Source of the DNA: Streptomyces sp. NBC_00464
GTDB taxonomy: Bacteria; Actinomycetota; Actinomycetes; Streptomycetales; Streptomycetaceae
Direction of reading: 5' to 3'
DNA length: 64,000 nt
Assembly (NCBI RefSeq): GCF_036013915.1
Contig: NZ_CP107899.1
Span: forward strand, 5,270,001 to 5,334,000
The translations under genes and the position numbers were made by a program. Under the pieces are notes generated by a model. It saw only the letters and a program-made list of their open reading frames with translations, was not told where the DNA came from and did not search any database. Below, piece after piece: positions 56,177 to 64,000 of this stretch. The stretch's first letter is position 1. The number at the start of each line of letters is the position of its first letter.

Positions 56177-57248
56177 CGTCGTTTCTGGCCGTCCCGGCCC
56201 CCTTGGCGCCTGCGCCGCCCGCGCCGGTGAACTTGTCGCGGAGCTTGCCGCCCAGGTCGCCGGCTCCGCCCGCTATGTCGCCGACCAGCTTCATCAGCGG
56301 GTCCTTGCTGCTGCGCACCGAGTCGGCGTAGTGCGAGGCGGACTCCTTGAAGGCGTCCGTCACCGAGGTGTCCTTGTCCTCGTCGCGCCGCGGGTAGTGG
56401 CCGTCCATGATCCGCTGGTAGTCGCGGGTCTCGGACCACTTCTTCAGCTCGGCCGCGCGCACTGTCGTGAACGGGTGCGAACGGGGGAGCACGTTCAGGA
56501 TCTTGAGGACGGAATCGCGCAGGTCGCCCGCCTTCTCGTACTCGTCGGCCTGGGCGAGGAACGCGTCCACGTTCATCTCGTGGAGGTGGTTGCCGCCGGC
56601 GATCTTCATCAGCCCTCGCATCGAGGCCCGCACATCCTGGCCGACCAGCAGACCGGCCCGGTCGGCGGACAGCTCGGACTTGCGGAACCACTCGCGCAGT
56701 GCGGTGACGATCGCCATGATCGCGACATTGCCGAGGGGGATCCACGCCACCTTGAGGGCGAGATTGGTGAGGAAGAGCAGGATCGTGCGGTACACGGCAT
56801 GGCCGGAGAGGGCGTGCCCCACCTCATGCCCGACGACCGCGCGCATCTCCTCCTCGTCGAGCAGTTCCACCAGGCCCGTCGTCACCACGATGATCGGCTC
56901 GTCCAGGCCGATGCACATGGCGTTGGGCTGCGGGTTCTGGCTGACGTACATCGGAGGGACCTTCTCCAGGTCCAGGATGTAGCAGGCATCCCGCAGCATG
57001 TCGTTGAGGTGGCTGAACTGCGCGTCGCTCACCCGGACGGAGTCCGACAGGAACAGCAGTCGCAGACTGCGCTCCGGCAGCAGTCCGCTCAGTGCCTTGA
57101 AGACGGTGTCGAAACCGCTCAGCTTGCGCAGCGCCACCAGGGCCGAACGGTCTGCCGGGTGTTCGTACGCCCGGGAGGAGATCCCCGGGAAACGCCTGCG
57201 CTGCCTGCTCGGCACGTTCTCATGGCTCTCGTGGCTGCCGTCGGTCAT
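56112..57248 (-). CDS. M48-family membrane metallopeptidase (HtpX-like)
   Basis: A 378-residue protein. The zinc site HEVGH lies at 141-145, followed by hydrophobic segments (about 152-185) and the third-ligand motif SELSADRAG near 190. Such proteases degrade damaged membrane or secreted proteins. A C-terminal extension of about 120 residues, ending Gly/Ala-rich and acidic, goes beyond the usual M48 domain. ATG 57248 has AGGGGGCC upstream. The gene's 3' end overlaps the convergent membrane-protein gene by 65 bp. Confidence 0.88.
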   Translation of the reverse strand: MTDGSHESHENVPSRQRRRFPGISSRAYEHPADRSALVALRKLSGFDTVFKALSGLLPERSLRLLFLSDSVRVSDAQFSHLNDMLRDACYILDLEKVPPMYVSQNPQPNAMCIGLDEPIIVVTTGLVELLDEEEMRAVVGHEVGHALSGHAVYRTILLFLTNLALKVAWIPLGNVAIMAIVTALREWFRKSELSADRAGLLVGQDVRASMRGLMKIAGGNHLHEMNVDAFLAQADEYEKAGDLRDSVLKILNVLPRSHPFTTVRAAELKKWSETRDYQRIMDGHYPRRDEDKDTSVTDAFKESASHYADSVRSSKDPLMKLVGDIAGGAGDLGGKLRDKFTGAGGAGAKGAGTARNDATDGSEQSPRPEDPEPGTAGS

Positions 57249-57358
57249 GAATGGGCCCCCTGTTCGTACGAGACGTCGCTCGCCCCCTGACAAATCCCAG
57301 CGTAGGTGCTGGGGCTACGGTGTGCGGGGGGCTGTGGATAACTGAGGAGACGCCCGAC

Positions 57359-57511
57359 ATGCCGCACACCGTTGCTCTGCTCGCTGCCGCATCCGAGGAA
57401 CAGGGGCCGGGCAACACGATCCGTATCGTGCTGATCGCCTCGCTCGTCGGAGCGGCCCTGCTGGCCTGGTTCCTGCTCCGCGGATACCGCAACGACGACA
57501 ACAACGACTGA
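57359..57511 (+). CDS. Tiny single-pass membrane protein, 50 residues
   Basis: The start ATG at 57359 has TGAGGAGA at ideal distance. The protein reads [11 protein letters not shown]..., then one membrane helix ([19 protein letters not shown]) and the short charged tail [10 protein letters not shown]. The G/C third-position bias and excellent ribosome site support it as a real gene. No known family. It is divergent from the protease and precedes a second tiny membrane protein gene, then nadD. Confidence 0.68.
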   Translation: MPHTVALLAAASEEQGPGNTIRIVLIASLVGAALLAWFLLRGYRNDDNND

Positions 57512-57595
57512 GTCGGCGTGAGCGTGCCCGGGACGCCCGCATACGATGTCCGCGACGTCTTCCCTCCGACTCCCGATCGATAGGTCCTGCCGAAG

Positions 57596-57757
57596 ATGAG
57601 CCTCACGAGCACCGCACACCAGCTGGTCACCGTCGCCGCCGAGGGCGAGCACGGTGGCAACCACGAAAGTCTCAGCCCGCTCCTCACCGGTGGCGGTGCG
57701 TTTGTCGCGCTTCTCCTCCTTCTGTGGATTACCACGCGCTTCAACCGCGACCGCTGA
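57596..57757 (+). CDS. Tiny single-pass membrane protein, 53 residues
   Basis: The frame from ATG 57596 to TGA 57757 encodes [18 protein letters not shown]..., a His/Gly-rich outer segment, one membrane helix ([16 protein letters not shown]) and a basic end RFNRDR. The ribosome site (GAAG) is modest, but codon use is typical and the basic tail after the helix is consistent with a membrane protein. I recall short proteins like this directly before nadD in streptomycetes. It was found by reading the gap between its neighbours. Confidence 0.62.
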   Translation: MSLTSTAHQLVTVAAEGEHGGNHESLSPLLTGGGAFVALLLLLWITTRFNRDR

Positions 57758-57795
57758 GGCCGAGGCGTACAGCTGTGCCAGTAGGCTCTGCACGC

Positions 57796-58413
57796 ATGGG
57801 AGAGCAGGAAGTGCCTACCGGCCGCGGAAAGCGCCGACTCGGCGTGATGGGCGGGACGTTTGACCCGATTCATCATGGACACCTGGTGGCGGCCAGTGAA
57901 GTGGCCGCCCAGTTCCACCTCGACGAGGTGGTCTTCGTCCCGACCGGGCAGCCGTGGCAGAAGAGCCACAAGCAGGTCTCCCCGGCCGAGGACCGCTATC
58001 TGATGACCGTCATCGCGACGGCGTCCAACCCGCAGTTCTCGGTCAGCCGCAGCGATATCGACCGCAACGGCCCCACGTACACGATCGACACCCTGCGGGA
58101 CCTGCGCGCGGTCCACGGTGACGCGGACCTCTTCTTCATCACGGGCGCCGACGCTCTCTCCCAGATCCTCACCTGGCGGGATGCCGACGAGCTCTTCTCG
58201 CTGTCCCACTTCATCGGGGTGACGCGGCCGGGGCACGTGCTGACGGACGACGGGCTGCCGGAGGGGGGCGTCTCCCTCGTGGAGGTCCCCGCACTGGCCA
58301 TCTCCTCCACGGACTGCCGTGCGAGGGTCGCCCAGGGGGAGCCGGTCTGGTACCTGGTCCCGGACGGTGTGGTCCGCTACATCGACAAGCGCCAGCTGTA
58401 CCGCGGCGAATGA
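57796..58413 (+). CDS. nadD: Nicotinate-nucleotide adenylyltransferase
   Basis: A 205-residue nucleotidyltransferase that makes deamido-NAD from nicotinate mononucleotide and ATP. The N-terminal [13 protein letters not shown] carries the HxGH motif, and the second site is near [10 protein letters not shown] (ISST.xR). ATG 57796 was chosen because the preceding bases are the intergenic leader after the tiny membrane gene. The GTG of the LCP gene follows 20 bp after its stop, so nadD, the LCP gene and rsfS probably form one transcript. Confidence 0.95.
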   Translation: MGEQEVPTGRGKRRLGVMGGTFDPIHHGHLVAASEVAAQFHLDEVVFVPTGQPWQKSHKQVSPAEDRYLMTVIATASNPQFSVSRSDIDRNGPTYTIDTLRDLRAVHGDADLFFITGADALSQILTWRDADELFSLSHFIGVTRPGHVLTDDGLPEGGVSLVEVPALAISSTDCRARVAQGEPVWYLVPDGVVRYIDKRQLYRGE

Positions 58414-58432
58414 GCCACGGAGAGGGGCACCG

Positions 58433-60178
58433 GTGAACGACCGACAGAATCCGTACGACCCGTACTACCAGCAGCCGCAGATCGTCGGCTACGACGAGTA
58501 CGGGCAGCCGGTGTACCAGCAGCAGGCCGGGCAGCAGCAGTACGACCCGTACGCACAGCAGCAGCCCCAGCAGCCCCCGCAGCAGGCGCCGCAGGCCGGT
58601 CAGGGGTACGGCTACGACCCGTACGCCCAGCAGCAGCAGCCTGCCGCGCCTCCGCAGCAGTACGACCCGTACGCCGCTCAGCAGAACCAGCAGAACCAGC
58701 AGCCCCAGCCGCCCCAGCAACAGCCCTCGCAGCAGGGTTACGGCTACGACGGCGGTTACGGCTACGACACGGGCCAGCAGCCCGCCGCGGTCGACACCAC
58801 GCAGCAGTGGAACATCCCGCAGCAGGCCCAGGCGCCCGCCGCCGCTCCGCCGCAGCGGGCCCCCGAACCGCAGCCGGCCGTGGAGCCGGACGCGGGTGTT
58901 CCGGGGCCGCGACGGGGCGACCGCGACTACGGCACGGAGCAGTTCTCCTTCATCGAGGAGCCCGACGAGGACTCCGAAGACGTCATCGACTGGCTGAAGT
59001 TCACCGAGAGCCGCAGCGAACGCCGCGAGGAGGCACGCCGCCGCGGTCACAACCGGATGGTCGCGCTGATCGTCGTCGTCGCACTGGTGGTGCTCGGCGG
59101 CGTCGGCTACCTGTGGTCCGCGGACAAGATCCCCGGTCTCTCCGCGTCGGAGAAGGAGACCACCACGGCGACCGGCCCGCAGCGGCGGGACGTCATCGTG
59201 GTGCACCTCCACAACACCAAGGCGGGCGGCACGTCCACGGCCCTGCTCGTCGACAACGTCACCACCAAGCAGGGCACCACGGTTCTGCTGCCCAACTCGC
59301 TGGCCGTCACCGACGAGGACGGTGCCACCACCACCCTCGGCAAATCGGTCGACGACGACGGGACCTCGGGAACCCGCGAGTCCATCGACTCGCTGCTCGG
59401 CACCGAGATCAGCGGCACGTGGCGGCTCGACACCCCGTATCTGGAGAACCTCGTCGACCTGGTCGGCAATATCGAGGTCGACACCGACACCGCTGTTCCC
59501 GACGCCAAGAAGGGCGCCGCGCCCCTGGTGAAGAAGGGCAAGGCGCAGACGCTCAGCGGGCCGATGGCCGTCGCGTACGCCACGTACCGCGGACCCGGCG
59601 AGGCCGAGGCCAAGCAGCTGATGCGGTTCGGGCAGGTCATGCGCGGAGTGCTGCGGAAGATCTCCGACGATCCGAAGGCCGCCACGGTCACGGTCGAGAC
59701 CCTGGCCCAGATCCTCGACCCGTCCCTGCCCGAGCAGGACCTCGGCGCCTCCCTGGCCAAGCTCGCCGAGCACGCCAAGATCGGCGACTACAAGACCGCG
59801 CTGCTGCCGGTCCAGGACGACGGCACCCTCACCGAGGCTGCCACGGAGAGCGTCGTCAAGGACATCCTGGGCGGCACGTTCAAGGCCCCGGCCGCGGACG
59901 CGGCGGTACGGGTCGGCGTCAAGGACGCCACGGGCAGCGGCCGCGGTACGGAGTCCGCCCGGATCGAGCTGGTCAACGGTGGCTACACCTTCGTCAACAG
60001 CGGCAAGTCAGGCGCGGTGGCGGCCTCCGAGGTCATCTACAAGGACGCGGCGGACAAGAAGAAGGCAACCGAGGTGGCCTCGACCCTCGGGCTGCCGGCG
60101 AGTGCGGCGAAGAAGGGCAAGACGGCCGGTAACGCGGACGTGTCCGTCGTCATCGGTCAGGACTACCAGATCAAGTAG
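58433..60178 (+). CDS. LCP/LytR-type cell-wall protein with Gln-rich arm and LytR C-terminal domain
   Basis: A 581-residue protein. Residues 1-200 are a cytoplasmic low-complexity arm of YDPY/QQQP units, then an acidic patch. A membrane helix lies at about 208-230, followed by an LCP-like domain (about 250-440) and a LytR_C domain (about 485-580). LCP proteins move wall polymers from lipid carriers onto peptidoglycan. The usual YVRxR...GRxxRQQ signature is not obvious; the region reads YATYRGPGEAEAKQLMRFG, with only Arg386 and Arg398 as candidates. From memory its counterpart in S. coelicolor (PdtA) attaches polydiglycosylphosphate. GTG 58433 has GGAGAGGGG upstream. Confidence 0.8.
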   Translation: MNDRQNPYDPYYQQPQIVGYDEYGQPVYQQQAGQQQYDPYAQQQPQQPPQQAPQAGQGYGYDPYAQQQQPAAPPQQYDPYAAQQNQQNQQPQPPQQQPSQQGYGYDGGYGYDTGQQPAAVDTTQQWNIPQQAQAPAAAPPQRAPEPQPAVEPDAGVPGPRRGDRDYGTEQFSFIEEPDEDSEDVIDWLKFTESRSERREEARRRGHNRMVALIVVVALVVLGGVGYLWSADKIPGLSASEKETTTATGPQRRDVIVVHLHNTKAGGTSTALLVDNVTTKQGTTVLLPNSLAVTDEDGATTTLGKSVDDDGTSGTRESIDSLLGTEISGTWRLDTPYLENLVDLVGNIEVDTDTAVPDAKKGAAPLVKKGKAQTLSGPMAVAYATYRGPGEAEAKQLMRFGQVMRGVLRKISDDPKAATVTVETLAQILDPSLPEQDLGASLAKLAEHAKIGDYKTALLPVQDDGTLTEAATESVVKDILGGTFKAPAADAAVRVGVKDATGSGRGTESARIELVNGGYTFVNSGKSGAVAASEVIYKDAADKKKATEVASTLGLPASAAKKGKTAGNADVSVVIGQDYQIK

Positions 60179-60402
60179 GGCGGTGGCGCGGACGGCCGGT
60201 TCGCCGGTTCGGTTCAGGGGCGGCTCCGGGGAGGGTTCCGGGGGCCGCCCCGCCGCCGTTCCCGGGCCGGCGCGGGCGGGTCCGGAGCCGCTCAGGGACG
60301 CTGCCGGAAGACTCCGGAACGGTCTTCGGAAGATGACTGCGTGGGCTGTCGGTGGTCCGTGAGACCCTAGAGGTTGATCTGACCGCCGACGAAAGCCTGC
60401 AT

Positions 60403-60834
60403 GTGACCGCCACGGACCGCTCCATCGAGCTCATCAACGCCGCCGCTCAGGCGGCCGCCGACCGGCTCGCGCACGACATCATTGCGTACGACGTCAGCGA
60501 CGTGCTGTCGATCACGGACGCCTTCCTGCTGGCTTCGGCCCCCAACGACCGCCAGGTCAAGTCGATCGTCGACGAGATCGAGGAGCAGCTTCAGAAGAAG
60601 CTCGGCGCCAAGCCGGTCCGCCGTGAAGGCGACCGCGACGCCCGCTGGATCCTCCTCGACTACGTCGACATCGTCATCCACGTCCAGCACAGCGAGGAGC
60701 GTGTCTTCTACGCGCTGGAGCGCCTGTGGAAGGACTGCCCCGAGATCCCCCTTCCCGAGGACGCCGTGAAGACCCGCGGCAAGGCCGAGGAGCACGCACA
60801 GCTCACCGGCGGCACGGAAGGTGAGCAGAGCTGA
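60403..60834 (+). CDS. rsfS: Ribosome silencing factor
   Basis: A 143-residue protein of the RsfS/Iojap family, which binds ribosomal protein L14 and blocks subunit joining in starvation. The core YDVSDVLSITDAFLLAS, the RREGDRDARWILLDY stretch and VHVQHSEERVFYALERLW are diagnostic. I chose GTG 60403 (VTATDRSIEL), which matches homologues, over the in-frame upstream start at 60352. The next gene starts within its stop codon. The Glu/Gly-rich C-terminal tail is typical of actinobacteria. Confidence 0.94.
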   Translation: MTATDRSIELINAAAQAAADRLAHDIIAYDVSDVLSITDAFLLASAPNDRQVKSIVDEIEEQLQKKLGAKPVRREGDRDARWILLDYVDIVIHVQHSEERVFYALERLWKDCPEIPLPEDAVKTRGKAEEHAQLTGGTEGEQS

Positions 60835-61484
60835 ACGGCAGCGGAAGCGGCAGGGGCCGCAGGATCGTCCTCTGGCGACACGGCCAGACGGCGTGGAACC
60901 TGGAGCGCCGGTTCCAGGGCTCCACGGACATCGAGCTCACCGAGGAAGGCGTCGGGCAGGCCCGCCGGGCCGCCCGGCTGCTCGCCTCGCTGAAGCCGGA
61001 CGCGATCGTCGCATCCGATCTGCGGCGGGCCGCGGCCACGGCGGCCGAGCTCGTCGCGATCACCGGCCTCGGTGTCGCGCACGACCCGGGACTGCGTGAG
61101 ACCTATGCGGGCGCCTGGCAGGGCCTCACCCACGAGGAGATCGTGGGGCTGTACGGCGATCAGTACGCGGCCTGGAAGCGCGGCGAGCCCGTGCGGCGCG
61201 GCGGCGGTGAGCTGGAGACGGAGGTCGCCGACAGGGCGGCTCCCGTCGTGCTCGCGCACGCCGACAAGCTGCCCGACGACGGCACGCTCGTCGTCGTCAG
61301 TCACGGTGGCACCATCCGGACCACCATCGGCCGGCTGCTGGGTCTCGAAGCGCACCACTGGGAAGGGCTCGGCGGACTCTCCAACTGCTGCTGGTCGGTG
61401 CTGGGCGAGGGTGCCCGCGGCTGGCGCCTGCTGGAGCACAACGCCGGCACCCTGCCCGAACCGGTGCTCGGAGACGACGCCTGA
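60831..61484 (+). CDS. Histidine phosphatase (phosphoglycerate mutase-like)
   Basis: A 217-residue protein. LWRHGQTAWN near 15-24 carries the phospho-accepting His in RHG, and VVSHGGTIR carries the second catalytic His. It is a member of the PhoE/CobC/GpmB broad family; its substrate is unknown. In frame there is a TGA at 60822-60824 and no ATG, GTG or TTG before the RHG motif. The only plausible start is CTG at 60831, overlapping the rsfS stop as CTGA, with AAGGTGAG upstream. Translation is therefore probably coupled to rsfS. Confidence 0.87.
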   Translation: MNGSGSGRGRRIVLWRHGQTAWNLERRFQGSTDIELTEEGVGQARRAARLLASLKPDAIVASDLRRAAATAAELVAITGLGVAHDPGLRETYAGAWQGLTHEEIVGLYGDQYAAWKRGEPVRRGGGELETEVADRAAPVVLAHADKLPDDGTLVVVSHGGTIRTTIGRLLGLEAHHWEGLGGLSNCCWSVLGEGARGWRLLEHNAGTLPEPVLGDDA

Positions 61485-61612
61485 CCGGGTGCCCGGGCGG
61501 CGCCCGCAGGGCGTCATCGGGTGGCTTCGGCCGGATTTCACTTTCTGGCTGGTCACAGGCTAAAGTTCTTCTTGTTCGCAGCGCGGAAACGCAGGGAAAC
61601 ACAGCGAACAGC

Positions 61613-61685
61613 GGGGCTATAGCTCAGTTGGTAGAGCGCCTGCATGGCATGCAGGAGGTCAGGAGTTCAATTCTCCTTAGCTCCA
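61613..61685 (+). tRNA. tRNA-Ala (anticodon GGC), copy 1
   Basis: A 73-nt cloverleaf: acceptor GGGGCTA with TAGCTCC, including the G3:U70 pair that is the alanine identity element. Anticodon stem CCTGC/GCAGG surrounds loop ATGGCAT. CCA is not encoded. Identical to the second copy 910 bp downstream. Confidence 0.96.
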
Positions 61686-61690
61686 CAATC

Positions 61691-61722
61691 AGGATCCCGT
61701 CCCCACCAGGGGGCGGGATCCT
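61691..61722 (+). terminator. Terminator after first tRNA-Ala
   Basis: AGGATCCCG(TCCCC) pairs with (GGGGG)CGGGATCCT around an ACCA loop, directly after the tRNA. Confidence 0.8.
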
Positions 61723-62145
61723 TGCGTGTTCCTCACGCGCGGGAGGCTGCCGTCAGTCAGGTGTGCAAGGCCATCGACCGCCGCCCGTTTCCCCTGTGCC
61801 CGCCGCCTCGGAGGAGGGTGGGATCTCCGGCAGGCTGACCCCCCTTGCGGGGTCATGGCAGAATCGGACCGCCGGAGGGGAGACGGACCGAACGGGGAGG
61901 AGCGCGCGATGCCTGCGAGCCGCCACGGGGTCCCGGACCTGCCCCTCGTCCGCCAGGGCCGCGCATGTTCCGGCCGCCCCGCTGACAGCTCGTTCCCGGC
62001 CACTCTCCTCCCGCGGGTCACTCGTCTCCCACGAGCCGTTCTTTTCCCGCGGGCCGACGCCGGCCCCCTCCGACGCCGAACGCCCGGTTGTCTCACCGGG
62101 ACCCTCCCCCTGTGCACGGCCCGCGGCCGCAGCCGGAGCTGATCC
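61723..62145. other. Gap after first tRNA-Ala, no supported gene
   Basis: About 420 bp. Several frames are open on both strands, but none has a ribosome site, recognisable domain or consistent codon bias. One small hairpin (GACCCCCCTT...GGGGTC near 61840-61856) is visible. Confidence 0.5.
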
Positions 62146-62379
62146 ATGGGTGCACACAGGCGGAAATGCGACTGGTGCGGCAGCGGTACGCCCATCGTCA
62201 GGGACATGGACCCGCTCAACGCGGACTATCAGTACTGGTGCGAGGAATGCGCACGGGCGCTGGTCATAAAGGGCGACGCCATCGAGACCTACCGGGAGCT
62301 GGAGGGGGAGCCGATCTACGGACGGCTGCTGGAGGAGCACTGCACGCTCAAGCGTTTCTACTCCTTCGCGACCGCCTGA
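62146..62379 (+). CDS. Small zinc-ribbon-like protein, 77 residues
   Basis: A basic N-terminus, then CDWC and CEEC separated by about 21 residues, forming a likely four-Cys zinc site; the rest is helical and ends LLEEHCTLKRFYSFATA. ATG 62146 follows CCGGAGCTG. Conserved-looking but of no known function. It lies between the two identical tRNA-Ala genes and may mark the unit that was duplicated or inserted with them. Confidence 0.72.
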   Translation: MGAHRRKCDWCGSGTPIVRDMDPLNADYQYWCEECARALVIKGDAIETYRELEGEPIYGRLLEEHCTLKRFYSFATA

Positions 62380-62522
62380 CCCGCCCCGGTGATCGGCCGG
62401 AGCGGGGCCGGAGAGGGCTCGGAGAGGCCTCGGGGAAGGACCGGCCGGAATCGATTTGGTGGACGGCCGGGGTGACCGGTAATGTTCTCGATGTCGCCAC
62501 GGGAGACCGGGCAGGACAACGC

Positions 62523-62595
62523 GGGGCTATAGCTCAGTTGGTAGAGCGCCTGCATGGCATGCAGGAGGTCAGGAGTTCAATTCTCCTTAGCTCCA
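62523..62595 (+). tRNA. tRNA-Ala (anticodon GGC), copy 2
   Basis: Sequence identical to the copy at 61613-61685, including flanking GC before and CA after the tRNA body; the G3:U70 pair is present and CCA is not encoded. A long terminator follows. Confidence 0.96.
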
Positions 62596-62606
62596 CAGTG
62601 AAGATC

Positions 62607-62643
62607 GACTGGCGGGCCATCCGAATCGGATGGCCCGCCAGTC
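62607..62643. terminator. Terminator after second tRNA-Ala
   Basis: A perfect 18-bp stem GACTGGCGGGCCATCCGA with its complement and an effectively one-base spacer (in practice a small loop), then GTTTT. It lies between convergent transcripts. Confidence 0.9.
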
Positions 62644-62670
62644 GTTTTGCGCGTCAAGTCGGCCGTCAGG

Positions 62671-64000
62671 TCAACTCCGGCCGCTGCCCAGTGCCTTCCG
62701 GCCGGTGCCCGGAGGCAGCGCGGGCCGCTCGGGAGCCTGCTGCTCGATCCGGAGCGCCAGGGCGGGACAACGGCGTACGGCACGCTGCGCACGTCCGCGC
62801 AGATGCATCGGAACCATGGCGTCCGCGAGCGCCGGGTATCCGTCGGCGCCCAGCCTGATCAGCTCCGGGACGATGTCCGCGCAGAGGCCGTGGCCCCGGC
62901 AGAGCGTCCAGTCGACGGCCAGCTTCTCGCCGCTCGGAACGGACTCCTCCACATCCTGGTACCCAGGTGCGGGCAGAGGGAGAACCCCGCGCGTCTCGCG
63001 GCCGCAGCCGCCGTCCAGCACATGCGCGGCCAGGTCGTCGGTGAACGCGGAGAGCGTGGACGACAGAAAGCGTGCCGAACCGTCCGGATGCTTGCAGGCG
63101 CCCCGCCCCTTGACCGCCAGCGTCACTTCACGCAGCGCCTCCAGAGCGGCGGGACCGCCCCCGTTCAGCACATCGGAGAGCCCGCCCGCGGCAGCCGGCA
63201 GCCCGAGCCTGCACGGGCCGCACTGGCCGGCGGTCTCGGCGGCCAGCCAGTTCGCCACGCGCAGGGACTCGCCGAGCGGGCAGGTCTCCGGTCCGATCGG
63301 CAGGATGGCACCCGCTCCCAGCGCGCCACCCGCCGCGGCCAGCGACTCCCGGGAGATGACGGCGTCATGCACGGCGTGCGCGCTGATCCAGTTGCCGTGA
63401 TAGCCGCCCGTCAGCACGCCCTGCGGCAACGGTGGCGCGCCGGCCAGCTGGAGGACGTACCGCAGCGGCACCCCCGTCGGCACCTCGATGACCATCGGGC
63501 GCGCGACCGCGCCGGAGAGTGTGAGGAGCACCGTGCCGGGCTCGTCGGGCAGGCCGGTGTCTCCGTAGCGGCGGGGGCCCATGCGGGCGGCGACGGCGAG
63601 TTGCGCGTACGTCTCCGCGTTCGACAGCAGGGTGGGGGCGCCGCCCACCCCCGACTCGGCGGCCCGTCCGCGGCGGCCCGGCGGCAGGGCGGGGCCGCCG
63701 GACGCCGCCCGGATGACGGCCGAGGCCTCACCCGAGACCATCCGCTCCGGGGTCCGCACCACCCGGGCCCGTAACGGCCGACCGCGCCGGTCGGACAGAC
63801 CCCGCTCGGCCAGCGCCGAGCGCACCGAGATCTCCGTGGAGTTGCGGGTGACGGCGACGATCAGGGTGCGGGCTCCGAGCGCCTCGGCCGCCAGCAGCGC
63901 GCCGTCCAGGATGAGGTGCGGTGCACGGTTGAGCAGCACCGTGTCCTTGCGGCAGGCGGGTTCGCCCTCGCTGCCGTTGATCACGACGACCGGCCGTACC
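62671..64000 (-). CDS. NuoF-like flavin/iron-sulfur oxidoreductase with C-terminal ferredoxin domain, cut by right edge
   Basis: At least 442 residues; the N-terminus lies beyond the window. The visible part matches the NADH-dehydrogenase subunit F fold: INGSEGEPACRKD (FMN region), a SLBB-like segment, and an iron-sulfur site in TAGQCGPCR with a further Cys at GRGACKHPDG. A C-terminal extension (CRGHGLCADIVPEL ... RRCPALAL) resembles a small single-cluster ferredoxin. No other Nuo genes are in the window, so it is probably a stand-alone electron-transfer protein rather than complex I. The C-terminus ends shortly after that domain. Confidence 0.85.
   Translation of the reverse strand, partial: VRPVVVINGSEGEPACRKDTVLLNRAPHLILDGALLAAEALGARTLIVAVTRNSTEISVRSALAERGLSDRRGRPLRARVVRTPERMVSGEASAVIRAASGGPALPPGRRGRAAESGVGGAPTLLSNAETYAQLAVAARMGPRRYGDTGLPDEPGTVLLTLSGAVARPMVIEVPTGVPLRYVLQLAGAPPLPQGVLTGGYHGNWISAHAVHDAVISRESLAAAGGALGAGAILPIGPETCPLGESLRVANWLAAETAGQCGPCRLGLPAAAGGLSDVLNGGGPAALEALREVTLAVKGRGACKHPDGSARFLSSTLSAFTDDLAAHVLDGGCGRETRGVLPLPAPGYQDVEESVPSGEKLAVDWTLCRGHGLCADIVPELIRLGADGYPALADAMVPMHLRGRAQRAVRRCPALALRIEQQAPERPALPPGTGRKALGSGRS

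Noticed and set aside
61726..62142. Plus-strand frame of 138 codons between the tRNA-Ala genes
   Set aside because: Arg/Pro-rich low-information translation, no ribosome site, no family resemblance.
61613..62595. An integrated element using tRNA-Ala as attachment site
   Set aside because: No integrase or excisionase gene is present and the intervening segment is under 1 kb; simple duplication explains it better.

Overview
The window is a stretch of a Streptomyces chromosome core region. The base composition is very GC-rich, reading frames have almost exclusively G/C at third codon positions, GTG starts are common, and the gene order (tig-clpP1-clpP2-clpX-valS-folC-ndk-mreBCD-pbp2-rodA-rne-rplU-rpmA-obg-proB-proA-nadD-rsfS) is the one I recall for Streptomyces coelicolor around SCO2570-SCO2626. 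The locus comparisons come from memory, not from a search. I see no prophage, insertion sequence or CRISPR array.

Layout. 1-6.9 kb: tail of an Fpg/Nei-type DNA glycosylase, an intergenic repeat patch, an Eis-like acetyltransferase, a SpoIIE-type phosphatase, a cation/proton antiporter, an HD hydrolase, an acyltransferase and a small membrane protein. 6.85-7.2 kb: divergent tRNA-Gly and tRNA-Pro. 7.3-11.8 kb: trigger factor and the ClpP1-ClpP2-ClpX protease, with a ClgR-type operator upstream of clpP1. 11.9-18.6 kb: a Pro/Gln-rich membrane protein, valS, a frameshifted remnant, folC, a DUF4233 protein and ndk. 18.9-25.1 kb: the mre cluster (mreB, mreC, mreD, pbp2, rodA/sfr) for spore and lateral wall synthesis. 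25.2-30.9 kb: a CYTH-CHAD protein and two radical-SAM-associated genes separated by an unusual repeat-built membrane protein. 31.1-39.5 kb: a very large RNase E/G, a nucleotidyltransferase plus glycerol-1-phosphate-dehydrogenase-like pair, rplU-rpmA and obg. 39.6-50.6 kb: a cell-wall glycopolymer and sugar-nucleotide region with two GT2/CDP-glycerol glycerophosphotransferase proteins, galE, and rmlA-rmlB-rmlD convergent with rmlC. 50.8-61.5 kb: proB, a small conserved protein, proA, a paralogous pair of membrane proteins, an M48 protease, two tiny membrane proteins, nadD, an LCP/LytR-type protein, rsfS and a histidine phosphatase. 61.6-64 kb: two identical tRNA-Ala(GGC) genes flanking a small zinc-ribbon protein, then a NuoF-like flavin/iron-sulfur protein cut by the right edge.

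Much of the window concerns the cell envelope. The mre cluster builds peptidoglycan. The GT2/TagF-like enzymes together with GalE and the rhamnose genes probably make a phosphate-containing wall polymer. The LCP protein probably attaches it; from memory, its S. coelicolor counterpart (PdtA, SCO2578) was reported to attach polydiglycosylphosphate. The most novel-looking items are the NTase/G1PDH-like pair between rne and rplU, the repeat-built membrane protein between the two radical SAM genes, two genes that appear to start with CTG, a 14-bp tandem repeat that begins in a stop codon, and the VFDExFVRAA paralog pair.
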